This document shows, one piece after another, positions 4,930 to 6,345 of a stretch of 6,345 nt of DNA. The DNA is from a bacterium. Its GTDB lineage: Bacteria > UBA9089 > CG2-30-40-21 > SBAY01. The number at the start of each line of letters is the position of its first letter. Position 1 is the stretch's first letter. The stretch lies in the NCBI GenBank assembly GCA_030018635.1, contig JASEHU010000128.1:1-6345 (forward strand). Direction: 5' to 3'. The notes beneath the pieces were generated by a model. The model worked only from the letters and a program-made list of their open reading frames with translations. It was not told the DNA's origin and ran no database searches. The position numbers and the translations under genes are program-made.

Positions 4930-5847
4930 ATGAAGAGGTTTTTGAGTTTAATTGTAGCGGTAAGTGTATTGTTTGTAGGTAGTTATGTAATGGCAGGGTC
5001 ACCGGGAAGTAAGGGTGCGGTATTTTTAAAACTTGGACAAGGTGCCAGGGCTAATGCTATGGGTGAGTCATTCGTGGCGGTGGCAGATGACATTAATGCC
5101 CTGTATTGGAACCCGGCAGGTATTGCCCAGATTAAAGAAAAACAGGCTACCTTTATGTACTCAGATTGGCTGGAGGAGATAAATTACAACTACTTAGCCT
5201 ATGTTAGTCCTGCTCAAATAAATGGTGGGGTTATGGGCGGGGCAATTACCCTGTTAGATTCGGGGAGTATCGATAAGTATGATACAAACCAAACTAACTT
5301 GGGCACATTTGACGGTAAGGATATTGCCGTAGCCGTTTCATACGGTAAGGAAATGGCGCCAAATTACTCTTTAGGAGCAACCTTAAAATATATCCAGATG
5401 AAGATAGATGGGAAAAAATCAACCGGCTTTGGGTTAGATGTCGGTTGTTTATATAAACCTCAAATAGAAAATCTTACATTAGGAGTAAATATCCAGAATT
5501 TTGGTCCGAAGTTAGGGGCATTCGATAAGGAAAAGGATGCCCTGCCGTTAAACTTCAAACTTGGTGGTGCATATAGATTAAACAATGCCTTGACTCTGGC
5601 TCTGGATATTAACTTCCCCTCGGATAACGATACCAATTTCAACTTAGGTGGTGAATACTGGTTCAAAGAGCTCGTAGCCATTCGGGCAGGCTATAAATCA
5701 CTCACCAAGGATGAACTAAAATCTTCAGATTTGACCTTTGGAGCAGGATTTAGAATGCCAGGAACAGGTATTGGGCTTGATTATGCCTATTGTGATTATG
5801 ATGATTTAGGAGATACGCATCGAGTATCTTTAATGACAAAATTTTAA
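4930..5847 (+). CDS. PorV/PorQ-type (UPF0164) outer-membrane beta-barrel protein
   Basis: The 305-residue product begins with a signal peptide (MKRFLSLIVAVSVLFVGSYVMA, likely cleavage after Ala22). The family hallmark follows: LGQGARANAMGESFVAVADDINALYWNPAGIA at about residues 35-66. The rest alternates amphipathic strands and turns (GVMGGAITLL, GATLKYIQMKI, FGLDVGCLY, LTLGVNIQNFG, FKLGGAYRL) and ends in RVSLMTKF, with the terminal Phe that BAM-type assembly machinery recognises. These resemble FadL/PorV-like barrels; PorV itself is a shuttle protein of type IX secretion in Bacteroidota, but in other phyla members occur without that system, so the role here is open. No secretion genes are in the window. 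It appears monocistronic, driven by the promoter at 4665-4693 through a leader enlarged by element B. The start is fixed by AGGAGG and the signal peptide. Confidence 0.9.
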   Translation: MKRFLSLIVAVSVLFVGSYVMAGSPGSKGAVFLKLGQGARANAMGESFVAVADDINALYWNPAGIAQIKEKQATFMYSDWLEEINYNYLAYVSPAQINGGVMGGAITLLDSGSIDKYDTNQTNLGTFDGKDIAVAVSYGKEMAPNYSLGATLKYIQMKIDGKKSTGFGLDVGCLYKPQIENLTLGVNIQNFGPKLGAFDKEKDALPLNFKLGGAYRLNNALTLALDINFPSDNDTNFNLGGEYWFKELVAIRAGYKSLTKDELKSSDLTFGAGFRMPGTGIGLDYAYCDYDDLGDTHRVSLMTKF

Positions 5848-5858
5848 TATGTATTAGC

Positions 5859-5875
5859 CACGAATGAACACGAAT
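5859..5875. repeat. Short CACGAAT direct repeat
   Basis: CACGAAT occurs at 5859-5865 and 5869-5875, 12 bases after the porin-like stop codon. From memory, CCACGAATGAACACGAAT-type strings recur between genes of many environmental bacteria; in this window it is a single, minimal instance. Confidence 0.4.
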
Positions 5876-5924
5876 AAAATTACCCAGTTACCTAATTAGC
5901 TCTTTGACAATTGAATATGTTTAT

Positions 5925-6168
5925 CAGGGCAAACGCATCTAAATTCCACAAAAAGTTTACTTGGATTATGTAGTGTAAGTGCTTGTCCCCGTAGTAATTA
6001 TACCCACAAGGGCTACACTACAAATTATTTTGACCACAATTTGTATTCTGCAATATGTATCAATTACCTACCGTGAATTCACCCAATCAAATGGTGATAA
6101 TTCATGTATTTGTGGCTAAAAACATCAAATTTTGCAGTTTATTGTAGGATTTAGATGCGTTTGCCCTG
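5925..6168. mobile_element. MITE-like element D (244 bp, CAGGG ends, 10-bp direct repeat)
   Basis: CAGGGCAAACGCATCTAAAT (5925-5944) is perfectly inverted at 6149-6168. ATATGTTTAT at 5915-5924 is repeated at 6169-6178, a 10-base target duplication. CAGGG ends with 8-10-base duplications are the pattern of ISAs1-family insertion sequences, so the element may be mobilised by an ISAs1-type transposase encoded elsewhere; that link is inference. Inside is a hairpin, TGTAGTGTA (5969-5977) paired with TACACTACA (6014-6022), reinforced by CTTGT/ACAAG. There is no coding capacity. It lies in the 498-base stretch after the porin-like gene, whose remainder holds a promoter and little else. Confidence 0.85.
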
Positions 6169-6187
6169 ATATGTTTATTTTTTGGTC

Positions 6188-6216
6188 TTGACAGTTAAAA
6201 GAAGATAAAGTATAAT
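6188..6216 (+). promoter_or_regulatory. Perfect sigma70-type promoter at the right edge
   Basis: TTGACA (6188-6193) and TATAAT (6211-6216) with a 17-base spacer. It starts nine bases after the direct repeat of element D and should drive a gene beyond the window. Confidence 0.75.
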
Positions 6217-6294
6217 TGATGAGTAAGGTAGACAGATGAGGAAAAAAGATAGAAGGCAGACAGCAGCTACTAGTACTCTGTGACATTTTGTTTT

Positions 6295-6345
6295 ATGGGT
6301 ATAAACAAATTTTTATACAGAATCACGAAATATATCCTCACACAA
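6295..6345 (+). CDS. Possible 5' end of a gene running off the window
   Basis: An ATG at 6295 (or GTG at 6280, same frame) opens a frame that stays open to the edge, MGINKFLYRITKYILTQ. It follows the promoter at 6188-6216 by a plausible 70 bases, but it has no clear Shine-Dalgarno and is too short to judge. A 15-codon frame at 6237-6284 with AAGG upstream competes with it. Function not recognised. Confidence 0.25.
   Translation, partial: MGINKFLYRITKYILTQ

Noticed and set aside
5460..5681. 73-codon minus-strand frame inside the porin-like gene
   Set aside because: Antisense shadow of the beta-barrel coding sequence with no start signals.
5904..5930. TTGACA at 5904-5909 as a promoter disrupted by element D
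   Set aside because: Joining the flanks across element D does not restore a -10 box at suitable spacing.
447..6178. CRISPR array
   Set aside because: No regularly spaced direct repeats of 24-40 bases occur and no cas gene is present; the repeats are inverted and irregular.
6237..6284. 15-codon open frame after the right-edge promoter (MRKKDRRQTAATSTL)
   Set aside because: Although AAGG lies eight bases upstream, the frame is too short and of too low complexity to claim as a gene without the sequence beyond the window.

Overview
The window looks like a piece of chromosome from an uncultured, AT-rich, diderm (outer-membrane-bearing) bacterium. The diderm inference rests on a PorV/PorQ-type outer-membrane beta-barrel protein with a signal peptide and a C-terminal phenylalanine. 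The gene mix (RecJ, DUF433, small retropepsin-like protein, HExxH peptidase) and the dense palindromic repeats resemble environmental candidate-phylum genomes. That placement is inference, and no lineage can be fixed from this sequence. No rRNA, tRNA, CRISPR array or full-length transposase gene is present.

Layout. (1) 1-446, plus strand: a retropepsin-like aspartic protease whose catalytic DTGAS motif lies upstream of the first in-frame ATG; its start appears to be frameshifted in an A-run. (2) 452-646: a MITE-like element (family A/B). (3) 642-949, minus strand: a DUF433 gene followed, with a 4-base ATGA overlap, by a DUF5615-like toxin gene that ends inside the MITE after 23 codons. (4) 1057-1270: a second palindromic element holding four hairpins. 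(5) 1282-3021, minus strand: full-length recJ with a TTG start, a strong Shine-Dalgarno sequence, a consensus-like promoter, and a 77-base palindromic repeat between promoter and Shine-Dalgarno. (6) 3193-4316, plus strand: a divergent promoter, a near-leaderless 59-residue gene and an overlapping membrane-anchored HExxH peptidase. (7) 4317-4929: no gene, but a run of repeats: element C (4365-4559), a perfect sigma70-type promoter, and element B (4701-4893) sitting at that promoter's expected transcription start. (8) 4930-5847, plus strand: the PorV/UPF0164-type outer-membrane protein. (9) 5848-6345: element D (5925-6168, CAGGG ends and a 10-base direct repeat), another perfect promoter, and a possible gene start running off the window.

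The most unusual signal is a 15-base unit, AACGAGGCAAGCCTC. It occurs exactly three times, plus one single-mismatch copy, in 6.3 kb. Two tandem copies lie inside recJ and one inside the peptidase gene. In both genes it is read in the same orientation and reading frame, adding Thr-Arg-Gln-Ala/Thr-Ser to unrelated proteins; a further copy is in element C. This looks like a coding-compatible palindromic mini-repeat, analogous in behaviour to Rickettsia palindromic elements but with a different sequence.

A second theme is that palindromic elements have settled at sites where they can affect neighbouring genes: in the untranslated leaders of recJ and the porin-like gene, next to a promoter, and at the broken end of a toxin gene. 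No single pathway links the genes. They are a housekeeping nuclease, a membrane protease, an outer-membrane protein and remains of a toxin-antitoxin-like pair.
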